Origin: Ohtaekwangia sp966211525
Lineage (GTDB): Bacteria; Bacteroidota; Bacteroidia; Cytophagales; Cyclobacteriaceae
Direction of reading: 5' to 3'
NCBI GenBank assembly: GCA_966211525.1
Contig: CBIHOZ010000161.1
Coordinates: 1 to 16,546, forward strand
Length of the DNA stretch: 16,546 nucleotides
Part shown: one piece after another, positions 6,675-13,009 of the stretch
Position numbering within the stretch: position 1 is the stretch's first letter
Layout: each line of letters starts with the position of its first letter
The notes under the pieces: generated by a model
Databases searched by the model: none
What the model saw: only the letters and a program-made list of their open reading frames with translations
What the model was told of the DNA's origin: nothing
Translations under genes and position numbers: made by a program

Positions 6675-9107
6675 TTAATAGAATACTACATTACACTCCG
6701 GCTTCTTCTTCTTAAAGCTGGCGATTGTCTTCGAAGAGATACCTGTATTATAGCACTTGAGTGTTTTGAGCGGGAGATTTTCCAGTGCACTGATCTTCTT
6801 CACGCGGGTATTGGAGCAATCAAGATACTCCAGTGCTGTTAGTTTCTCCAGCGCATTGAGGCCGTCAACCTGTGTACCGGCACAATTCAGTTTCTTTACA
6901 GAAGGCAAATTCTCCAGTACATCGAGTTCTTCCACCGGTGTATTCGAGATGTCGAGGTCTTCGAGATTGGTAAGTTGTGCCAGTGGTTCAAGCTTGCGCA
7001 CCGGACTATTTACAGCATGCAGCGACTTCAACGTCTTCAACGTAATGAGTGGTGCGAGGTCATGTATACCGGTAGCAGCAAAGTGAAGGTCGCGCAGACG
7101 TACAAACTCACGCAGCACAGTGAGATCATTTACCTGCACATCGCTGAAGTGTAACGCTTCGAGTTCAACGAGGCGATGAAGGTCTTCACGTTTAGCATTG
7201 GCGCTCACGGCAACCTGAGTTTTAAAAATAGCTTTCCAATCTTCCGGCAGGTTGGTCCACCAGCGCACCAGGCTATCCGTTTTATATACCACGAGGCAGC
7301 GCGGATTTTTACCCAGGAAATCCTGTACATGATTATTGTTGATGGCTGTGTGATCAACATAAAGCGCCTTGAGCGAAGTGTTATCGATGAGCGAAGTAAT
7401 GCTTTGGATCTTGCTGTTGTCAGCGCGCAACACTGTTAATTTCTGAAAGGGATCCAACACCGACAGGTCCTCTACCGGTGTATCGCTGATGTCGAGCAGG
7501 CGTATATCCTTGTGCGCCCCTATAGCCGAAAGATCTTTCACCGAAGTCTTGCTCGCGATGATCACCTGTACCTTCCGGAGTTTACGCAGCGGCTCAAGAT
7601 CCCGGATCTGGTTGTTACCCGAGAGATTTACCGAGTCAAGGTTCATCACACGGGCCAGCTCTTCCTTCGAAGGATTCATACCGGTTTTGATCGCGGCACT
7701 AAAAACCTTGCGCCATTTATCCGGCAGTGCATCCCACCAGGTCTTCAGGTCTTCTGTATCGAAGATCACCAGTACACCGGGATTAGCGGCCATGAAGGCA
7801 TCGGCCAGCGAGCGATCAATTTGTGTACGGTCGCAATATACCCGCTCCAGCGCATTCAAATCCTGCAGAGCATTCAGATTCGTTATCAATGTATAGTTGG
7901 CGTATAGCGCCTGTAACTTGGTTGTACCGGCCAGTGGTGTAAGGTCTCCTACACCTGTACTGTCAATATATAGTGTGGTCAGATTTTTAAAGGCGGCCAG
8001 CGCGGTAAGGTCGGCAATGCGTGTACCCGAGGCGTTGAGTTCTTCCACCTTTGTGAGCGTGGCGAGCGGAGCCAGCGTAGCTATACCGGTACGCGACACG
8101 TTGAGGTAACGCAACTCCGTTAGATTTCCGAGCACAGTGAGATCGGCAACGCGAGTCTTGTTCATATTGAGATGCTGAAGCTGCAGCATCTTCTCAATCA
8201 CGCTGATATCACTTACGGCTGCGTTGCTGAGATTGAACTTGACGAGTTTTTCCGAATAGCGAAGCGGAGCTATATCCGTGATGCCGGTGCCGGATATATC
8301 CAGTTCCTCCAGTTCGGTAAGGTTTCGCACCGGACTCAGGTCGGTAATGGATGTACCCGAAAGATTCAACACCCGCAGGTTGGTGAGTTGCCCGAGTGGT
8401 TCAATGTCCTGTATATATTTATTGTGGCTGAGGTCGAGGGCATCGATGCTGGTGATGTTTTGTATATCATCCAGGTCAACACTGTCGGTTATATTGAGCT
8501 TTCGTTCGAATATAGATTGCCATTCGTATGAAAGCTGATCCCACCATTGCATGAGTGCTTTCTTCTGGTTGAACTCGCGGGTATAGATGCTTACGATCTT
8601 GAGGTCCTGCGCTTTCGGATCGTAGTTGATCTCGATATACCGCGGCATCGTATTATTGATAGGCTTGCCATCGGCCGTGGTGCCTTTCATGTTCCGCAGC
8701 AGCGATACTTTATAAAAGAGATTGTTATTGGCCGTAGTCTTTCCCTGTATATCCTTAATAGTAAACTCGAATTTCACATTCTGGAAAAAGAAATCTACGT
8801 CTTTGAGATAGGCCTGCACATCTTTATTGGTGATCACATTTCGCTTTTCAGCGAGATCGTCTTCGACCTGCACTTTTCCATCGCGAAATATTTTGCTATA
8901 GCTTTGCGTGATCAGTATATCTTTATCACCAGCGGGAGTGCTGCCGCTTCCCAGCGTATTCAATACATACTCCAGGAAAGCAACCATGTCTTTTACTTTC
9001 TGCTGGTGTTGTTTGGTAGGATCAGATTTACCCTGCCCCTGCCCGAATGAAGTATAGGCAGCGCATAATAAAAGAAGAGCGGCAAACCACCGCTTACTTT
9101 CTTTCAT
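6675..9107 (-). CDS. Exported leucine-rich-repeat protein with NTF2-like N-domain and three capped LRR blocks
   Basis: An open frame extends up to 9146, but the start is placed at the ATG at 9105-9107 because it gives a proper signal peptide (MKESKRWFAALLLLCAAYTS, then FG before QGQG) and overlaps the upstream stop by only 14 bases. Numbering here is from the 9146 start. Residues about 50-190 form an alpha+beta domain resembling the product at 9912. Residues 199 to the end hold about 22 SDS22/internalin-like repeats of about 22 residues (for example LTNLRVLNLSGTSITDLSPV). Three blocks each open with a Trp-rich cap: WWDQLSYEWQSIF (201-213), WWDALPDKWRKVF (470-482), WWTNLPEDWKAIF (629-641). Each closes with a strand like NPGVLVIF, NPRCLVVY or KPECNVVFY. 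Blocks have about 10, 5 and 7 repeats. There is no membrane anchor or T9SS tail, so it is probably periplasmic. Likely a protein-binding scaffold; partner unknown. Confidence 0.85.
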   Translation of the reverse strand: MKESKRWFAALLLLCAAYTSFGQGQGKSDPTKQHQQKVKDMVAFLEYVLNTLGSGSTPAGDKDILITQSYSKIFRDGKVQVEDDLAEKRNVITNKDVQAYLKDVDFFFQNVKFEFTIKDIQGKTTANNNLFYKVSLLRNMKGTTADGKPINNTMPRYIEINYDPKAQDLKIVSIYTREFNQKKALMQWWDQLSYEWQSIFERKLNITDSVDLDDIQNITSIDALDLSHNKYIQDIEPLGQLTNLRVLNLSGTSITDLSPVRNLTELEELDISGTGITDIAPLRYSEKLVKFNLSNAAVSDISVIEKMLQLQHLNMNKTRVADLTVLGNLTELRYLNVSRTGIATLAPLATLTKVEELNASGTRIADLTALAAFKNLTTLYIDSTGVGDLTPLAGTTKLQALYANYTLITNLNALQDLNALERVYCDRTQIDRSLADAFMAANPGVLVIFDTEDLKTWWDALPDKWRKVFSAAIKTGMNPSKEELARVMNLDSVNLSGNNQIRDLEPLRKLRKVQVIIASKTSVKDLSAIGAHKDIRLLDISDTPVEDLSVLDPFQKLTVLRADNSKIQSITSLIDNTSLKALYVDHTAINNNHVQDFLGKNPRCLVVYKTDSLVRWWTNLPEDWKAIFKTQVAVSANAKREDLHRLVELEALHFSDVQVNDLTVLREFVRLRDLHFAATGIHDLAPLITLKTLKSLHAVNSPVRKLEPLAQLTNLEDLDISNTPVEELDVLENLPSVKKLNCAGTQVDGLNALEKLTALEYLDCSNTRVKKISALENLPLKTLKCYNTGISSKTIASFKKKKPECNVVFY

Positions 9108-9915
9108 AATAGAGAAACTTTCTGAGAAGATTTTTTTCAGTCTCATTATTTAATTTCACAAGATTCGAGATAAGCCAGCCGGTATTGTAGCCGGGCCTGT
9201 TAAACTCCGAAAGTTCAAAATACCATCCGCTCACCTGGAAGAAATGGAATTTGACTTCATCAACGGTCTTAAATTTAAGATTCCCTTTTTTGATCTCATA
9301 GAGGAACAGGGAAAGATGATCGGGCACGAAACGCTTCACCGTAAACTGACTTACACTATCATTGGCAAAAGCCTTGCGTAAATTCATGAAGTCAAGCTCG
9401 TGACTCAGCGGATGTATAAATTTACCGACCTTTAATGTATCACGCTGAAAGTACGGATCGAACATATCGGCATGTACTCTGCTGATTACCCACTTGCTGC
9501 CGAGGTGATCTTTCTCCAGTTCCATAAACAGGATCACCGTCTGGTTCTTGCCGTTCTGGGTAAAGGTAGTATGTACTTCCGAATACCAGTTGCCCCCGTG
9601 AAAATCAAGCAGCACAGGTTTTTCCAATACCTCTTTGGCAAACTGTACTTTCAGATCGTTGCTGATGCCGCGGTTATCGTCATCGAACAACATACCGATA
9701 TACTTCTTGCGAAGTTTTTCATTCCGGTATAGTTTGTCTTTCGGATAGTATCGGTCGCCTTTCTCGTTCTCTTCACCGTTAAACCTCCTGAAAAACTGAT
9801 TTACCTGTTTGGTTTCTGCATACAGTTTACTTTCATCTTCCGCTGCGAGCTGTGCCCGCAGCGGAAGTGAAAGCAGGAATAAAATTACAAAGCCTGATAG
9901 GACGATCGATCTCAT
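9094..9915 (-). CDS. Exported protein of unknown function
   Basis: 273 aa. It starts with a signal peptide (MRSIVLSGFVILFLLSLPLR, cleavage probably at the AQ that follows). The mature part begins with a charged helix containing VNQFFRRFNGEEN, then a region rich in aromatic and charged residues with strands around NWYSEVHTTFTQ, TVILFMELEKD and KWVISRVHADMF. There is a C-terminal part with HFFQVSGWYFELSEFNRPGY. Mixed alpha/beta; no catalytic motif, repeat or membrane helix after the signal. I do not recognise a named family; the opening helix and the 'write strand, then W-V-I' pattern feel familiar from unnamed Bacteroidota exported proteins, from memory only. Its ATG overlaps the TGA of the gene before it (ATGA at 9912-9915), and its own end overlaps the LRR gene, so the three products are probably made together. 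Confidence 0.7.
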   Translation of the reverse strand: MRSIVLSGFVILFLLSLPLRAQLAAEDESKLYAETKQVNQFFRRFNGEENEKGDRYYPKDKLYRNEKLRKKYIGMLFDDDNRGISNDLKVQFAKEVLEKPVLLDFHGGNWYSEVHTTFTQNGKNQTVILFMELEKDHLGSKWVISRVHADMFDPYFQRDTLKVGKFIHPLSHELDFMNLRKAFANDSVSQFTVKRFVPDHLSLFLYEIKKGNLKFKTVDEVKFHFFQVSGWYFELSEFNRPGYNTGWLISNLVKLNNETEKNLLRKFLYYERK

Positions 9916-10490
9916 GCACTTGTTTCCGTCACGCGTATATCTCCTAACATAACATCCCAGAACTCAACAATGCGTCCTTGTATCTGGGTCTTCTTTCGCT
10001 CCACGTATATCGTGATATCTTTCTTAGTGGTATCTTTATACTTCATGCCGTCATCGGATTCTCCTTCGAAGCGCTGGTATATAGTAACAACACCTACGTA
10101 ACGTCCATCGGGCTGGCGCTCCAGGTCGCTGATATAGTGTATATCATACCAGGTGATCGAAACGCGGTCGTAGTTGAGGGCAATCAGTCGTTCAAAGTAC
10201 TTGCGCACTTTATAGTAATTTACCTCTTTACGGTTAAGTGATGATACACCCATCTCGGCATCCGGTGCGAAGAGTTCTTCGGCACGATCCATCACACGGG
10301 TTGCCTCAGAGTACGGTGTCTTTTTGTTACCGATGATGCTGATGTATTTACTGAGGTCTCTCACTTTTTCCAAAGCAAGTGAATCGATGGCCTGCTTTCT
10401 CGCCGGACTTATCTCAGCGCTTTGTGCATTGGCACGGTCTATAACAAGTAAGCTGAAAAACAGTATTACTATATATTTATAGTGACTCAT
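9912..10490 (-). CDS. Exported small protein, probable NTF2-like fold
   Basis: 192 aa with a clear signal peptide (MSHYKYIVILFFSLLVIDRA, cleavage before QSAEIS). The mature part starts with helices (VRDLSKYISIIG, SEATRVMDRAEELFAPD). These are followed by KEVNYYKVRKYFERLIALNY and three strand-like segments: RVSITWYDIHYISDL, RYVGVVTIYQRFEG, and DITIYVERKKTQIQGRIVEF. The order helix, helix, then long strands with aromatic residues is that of an NTF2/SnoaL-like cone, and the same order recurs in the N-domain of the LRR protein and in the tail of the lipoprotein. No catalytic residues can be named. It starts 24 bases after the lipoprotein stop and overlaps the next gene by ATGA. The fold assignment is inference from pattern only. 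Confidence 0.72.
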   Translation of the reverse strand: MSHYKYIVILFFSLLVIDRANAQSAEISPARKQAIDSLALEKVRDLSKYISIIGNKKTPYSEATRVMDRAEELFAPDAEMGVSSLNRKEVNYYKVRKYFERLIALNYDRVSITWYDIHYISDLERQPDGRYVGVVTIYQRFEGESDDGMKYKDTTKKDITIYVERKKTQIQGRIVEFWDVMLGDIRVTETSA

Positions 10491-10514
10491 GTTAGTTAAT
10501 TTAAAGTGTATCGT

Positions 10515-11045
10515 TTATTTCTGTTTGGTTAATTCCAGCTCGGTAATTCTGCCGGAGCCATCGAATTGTATATTACTGATCTTGTTGAAATTCTTCTTCT
10601 GATCTTTCAGGTAGTTGAGATAATCGCGGATGGTGGTAGGACGATCGTAATCTTTTTGTCCGTTCTCTTCGCTGATCACGATCAATACCGGAGTATCACC
10701 CGATGAAAAAAGTGACAGTGCTTCGTTGATACTGCTGTTGGCAGACGCTACATTCGCTGAACCTGCTATCGCATTGAAGTATTGCTCCAGGCGTGCTTTC
10801 GGTTCACGTGCCTTGGCTTCGGCTTCACGTCTTGCACGTTCTTCTTCAGCCAGTGCTTTTCTTCGTTCCTCTTCCTCCTTCTGCTTGCGAAGCGCTGCTT
10901 CCTGTTCTTGTTTTACTTTGTCAAGCGATGCCTGGTTGCTGGCTTCCATCGCTTTCTTTTTACTCTTGCAACTAGCTCCTGCCAGCATCAATATGAGGAG
11001 GGCTGCTGTAACTAATCTCGAGGAGTTTCTGATTTGATGTATCAT
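10515..11045 (-). CDS. Lipoprotein with charged coiled coil and C-terminal domain
   Basis: The start is placed at the ATG at 11043-11045 (176 aa). An in-frame ATG at 11085-11087 would add 14 charged residues in front of the signal peptide. From the chosen start, MIHQIRNSSRLVTAALLILM leads to LAGASC with Cys26, an acceptable though not classical lipobox, followed by KSKKK. Residues about 31-88 are almost all Lys, Glu, Ala, Arg and Gln (QEQEAALRKQKEEEERRKAL), a long helix or coiled coil. The last 85 residues form a small domain with LEQYFNAIA, INEALSLF, TPVLIVISEE, TIRDYLNYLKDQKKNFNKIS and ITELELTKQ, similar in layout to the NTF2-like neighbours. It is likely anchored in the outer or inner membrane facing the periplasm, with the helix holding the domain away from the membrane. 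First gene of the four-gene operon. Confidence 0.78.
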   Translation of the reverse strand: MIHQIRNSSRLVTAALLILMLAGASCKSKKKAMEASNQASLDKVKQEQEAALRKQKEEEERRKALAEEERARREAEAKAREPKARLEQYFNAIAGSANVASANSSINEALSLFSSGDTPVLIVISEENGQKDYDRPTTIRDYLNYLKDQKKNFNKISNIQFDGSGRITELELTKQK

Positions 11046-11286
11046 TTTTCTATTCTGTTTTTTATACTGATGAGGAATATTTTCCAAAGAAGAGCCACAT
11101 AAAATTCTATGCCAGTTTTATAGTACGCTAAAACACGATAGCATAAACGTTTATAGTAATTTGAATATTGTTCTGTGCATATACCGGACGATGTGTAGAG
11201 AAAGCCCCCACGGCTTGCTATAGGTATACGAACAAATCACCTGCCGGTTATGAATGACACCGCTATTCGTTCGATGAATGCCAGGT

Positions 11287-11326
11287 GTTGTCCGTTAATC
11301 GTTATAAGTTGTCCGTTAATCGTTAT
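11287..11326 (+). repeat. Tandem 19-base direct repeat (CCGTTAATCGTTAT unit)
   Basis: GTTGTCCGTTAATCGTTAT occurs exactly at 11287-11305 and again at 11308-11326, a period of 21 bases. The core CCGTTAATCGTTAT recurs in inverted orientation at 11481-11520. Confidence 0.85.
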
Positions 11327-11480
11327 TATGTAGGCAATGAATCTGTTGATGCTCGTAGCTATAGCGGACTTTGATATAGCATATCGACAAAATCCAATAG
11401 CACGGAATCACGGAAAAAACAAGAAGGTATTTTCCGCTACATCTATACTTTATAATACAAATCGTAACGTTATCTACTCC

Positions 11481-11520
11481 GAACGATTAACGAATAACTA
11501 TTAACGGATAACGGTTAACG
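11481..11520 (-). repeat. Inverted, diverged copies of the CGTTAATCGTTAT repeat
   Basis: On the minus strand this 40-base tract reads as 14-base units CGTTAACCGTTATC, CGTTAATAGTTATT and CGTTAATCGTTC. The units match the plus-strand repeat at 11287-11326, about 155 bases away, so the two tracts could pair. The tract starts 7 bases after the stop of the response-regulator gene. Confidence 0.75.
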
Positions 11521-11527
11521 CCCCGAG

Positions 11528-11914
11528 CTAAGCCAGAATCTGCTTCAACACATCCGGAGAAAGCGGCTTGCTGATATAGTCTTCAATACCGTACGACTTG
11601 GCTTTTGCTATATCCAAAGGATTTTGTGACGATGAGACAACAATAATCTTTATATCATCACGTTGATCAGGAGGAAGCTTGTTAAACTCCTCTAGGAAAG
11701 AGAACCCGTTCATCACGGGCATATTCAGGTCAAGGAAGATATGCGATGGTATATTTCGTACACCTGCAAAAGCATCCTGCAGCAGTTTCATTGCTTCTTT
11801 GCCATTGAAGACACTATATACTTCTTTGGCAAGGTTTATTCTTTTCAGAAGATTTTCAGTTATAAAATTGAAAACCGGCTCATCGTCCACTAACAAAACA
11901 GTGTTTGGCATCAT
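11528..11914 (-). CDS. Single-domain response regulator (CheY-like receiver)
   Basis: 128 aa, a complete receiver domain with no output domain. Acidic pocket residues D10 and D11 are in VLLVDDEP, the phospho-acceptor is D62 in IFLDLNMPVMNG, the switch Ser is S94 in IIVVSSSQ, and the conserved Lys is K116 in YISKPLSP. The start MMPN allows two adjacent ATGs; the difference is one residue. It should take phosphate from a histidine kinase and act by protein-protein contact; the partner kinase is not in the window. It stands alone on the minus strand, about 305 bases from the divergent plus-strand gene at 12220 and followed by the inverted repeat tract. Confidence 0.93.
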   Translation of the reverse strand: MMPNTVLLVDDEPVFNFITENLLKRINLAKEVYSVFNGKEAMKLLQDAFAGVRNIPSHIFLDLNMPVMNGFSFLEEFNKLPPDQRDDIKIIVVSSSQNPLDIAKAKSYGIEDYISKPLSPDVLKQILA

Positions 11915-12219
11915 AACTTCTATTAATAGCTAAAAGATCACTCCCGCGCAACAGTTAATATTAAAAACATCCACACAACATAGCAAACCGTTTGTATCTT
12001 TTGTTACCATAATTAGATGGCACGAATTTTTGCTTGCCGTTTTTACAACCGAAGTGTAGAAAAAAATCATATCTCTTCCTGTTTCGATAACGTTAAACAC
12101 TGCTAAAGGCACCGATTGGACAATCAAAATACATATCTGAAAATGTTTTAAGATTTCCAACTAGTCACTATCTATTGTCTTAACTATTTTAAACGTATTA
12201 TTGAGAGAGTTCTACTGCT
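11915..12219. other. Divergent intergenic region upstream of the response regulator and the 12220 gene
   Basis: A/T-rich, about 305 bases, which should carry both divergent promoters. TATCTTTTG at about 11995-12003 is close to a -7 box but has no matching -33 box. A 76-codon minus-strand frame (11930-12160) is Cys/Val/Ile-rich without a recognisable start context and is not accepted as a gene. No hairpin, tRNA or repeat stands out. Confidence 0.4.
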
Positions 12220-12561
12220 ATGTCAAACATTGATGCCGAGTTACAGCTTACGAGACCATCCACGGAAAGGATTATTGAACTGGTGCGCACCACACGCAAC
12301 GATCATATCCAGCAATTCCTGGAAGACAATGCCTTGCATCATTTCTTTGCCGAGCACTATCATGTGGAACACCTCAGTCCCATCAAACTCGAATTTCTAA
12401 AGCGCGATCTCAAAGTGTTATCAACCTCAACGGTCGATCTGGTGCATTATGCCTCTGTCATTAAAGACATGAAAGACACCAACACGCTGACGATCACCGC
12501 AGAACACGAACACTTCTTCTTCCAGGAGCTGGAAGGAATCTTCAAGAAATATATTTTCTGA
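12220..12561 (+). CDS. Small cytosolic protein of unknown function
   Basis: 113 aa, predicted largely alpha-helical, soluble, no signal peptide or membrane segment. It is acidic overall and has many His and Phe residues, including HHFFAEHYHVEHLS (about 40-53) and AEHEHFFFQELEGIFKKYIF at the very C-terminus. No family was recognised, and the His clusters do not form a known metal motif. The ATG at 12220 follows an A/T-rich leader without a ribosome-binding site, as usual in this phylum. The thioredoxin gene starts 93 bases downstream on the same strand and may be co-transcribed. Its reading frame is long for the local base composition and has sensible amino-acid use, so it is probably a real gene. 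Confidence 0.65.
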   Translation: MSNIDAELQLTRPSTERIIELVRTTRNDHIQQFLEDNALHHFFAEHYHVEHLSPIKLEFLKRDLKVLSTSTVDLVHYASVIKDMKDTNTLTITAEHEHFFFQELEGIFKKYIF

Positions 12562-12654
12562 TCATCTATACCATCGGCAACAACGTACGGCAACGAGAAC
12601 TCTCGCGGCACACAGATTGTTTATGGTTCAGGTATATTTTAAAAAGAAACGTGT

Positions 12655-12957
12655 ATGGCGAAAGCAACATTCTCCGATCTGATCAACAGTGACAAACCAA
12701 CTTTTGTAGATTTCTCAGCAGAGTGGTGTGGTCCGTGTAAAATGATGGCACCCATCCTCGAAGATCTCAAGTCACAGGTAGGTGATAAAGCACGCATCAT
12801 TAAAATTGATATCGACCGCAATCCTCAGGCCGCAGCCGCATACCAGGTACAAAGCGTACCCACGCTTGTATTATTCAAAAAAGGAAATGTAGTCTGGCGC
12901 CAGTCAGGCGTTGTCCCCACAGAATACCTCAAACGCATAATAGACCAGCACGCCTGA
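12655..12957 (+). CDS. trxA: Thioredoxin
   Basis: 100 aa, slightly shorter than the usual 105-110. It has the redox motif WCGPC (W24, C25, C28), the buried Asp in FVDFSAEW (D19), and the cis-Pro before Thr in VQSVPTLVLF (P69). A later Gly turn is present (RQSGVVPTEYL). There is no signal peptide, so it is a cytosolic disulfide reductase. The upstream 93-base gap has TATATTTT (12633-12640), a near -7 box, but no suitably spaced -33 box. It lies directly behind the unknown 12220 gene and converges on the phosphoesterase gene ending at 13009. Ile codons are mixed (ATC, ATT, ATA). Confidence 0.95.
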   Translation: MAKATFSDLINSDKPTFVDFSAEWCGPCKMMAPILEDLKSQVGDKARIIKIDIDRNPQAAAAYQVQSVPTLVLFKKGNVVWRQSGVVPTEYLKRIIDQHA

Positions 12958-12970
12958 ATATATTTTTTTT
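12904..12970 (+). terminator. Possible terminator folded from the end of trxA
   Basis: TCAGGCGT (12904-12911) is perfectly complementary to ACGCCTGA (12950-12957), whose last three bases are the trxA stop codon. A run of eight T (12963-12970) follows five bases later. The 38-base loop is long, and the arms are coding sequence, so chance is possible. Confidence 0.35.
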
Positions 12971-13009
12971 AATCTTCCAATCTTAAAATCTTCCAATCTT
13001 CTAATCTTT
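12971..13009 (+). repeat. Short AATCTTCC-type tandem repeat between convergent genes
   Basis: AATCTTCC recurs with variation: AATCTTCCAATCTTAAAATCTT, then CCAATCTTCTAATCTTTC. Unit spacing is 8-9 bases. It fills the gap between the thioredoxin and phosphoesterase genes and touches the phosphoesterase stop codon (13009-13011). Confidence 0.7.

Larger units (their letters stand above)
11046..11527. other. Gene-free gap with repeats between the lipoprotein operon and the response regulator
   Basis: About 480 bases with no credible coding frame. It must hold the promoter of the lipoprotein operon (minus strand), but no clear TTTG/TAnnTTTG pair was found. It contains a small perfect hairpin AAGCC-CCCAC-GGCTT (11202-11216) and the repeat clusters listed separately. 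An inverted pair TAGCGGA/TCCGCTA lies around 11361-11440. A small RNA or a degraded repeat element is possible; nothing stronger is visible. Confidence 0.5.

Noticed and set aside
9108..9146. Longer N-terminus for the LRR protein from the ATG at 9146
   Set aside because: It would put 13 charged residues before the signal peptide and lengthen the overlap with the upstream gene; the ATG at 9107 gives a normal signal peptide.
11202..11216. AAGCC/GGCTT hairpin as a riboswitch or small RNA
   Set aside because: Only 5 bp with a 5-base loop, no T tract and no surrounding conserved structure that I can recognise.
11287..11520. CRISPR array
   Set aside because: Units are short, spaced by 2 bases or none, in both orientations, and there are no unique spacers or cas genes.
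11930..12160. 76-codon minus-strand frame upstream of the response regulator
   Set aside because: Cys/Val/Ile-rich composition, no recognisable domain or start context, and it fills a region that must carry two divergent promoters.
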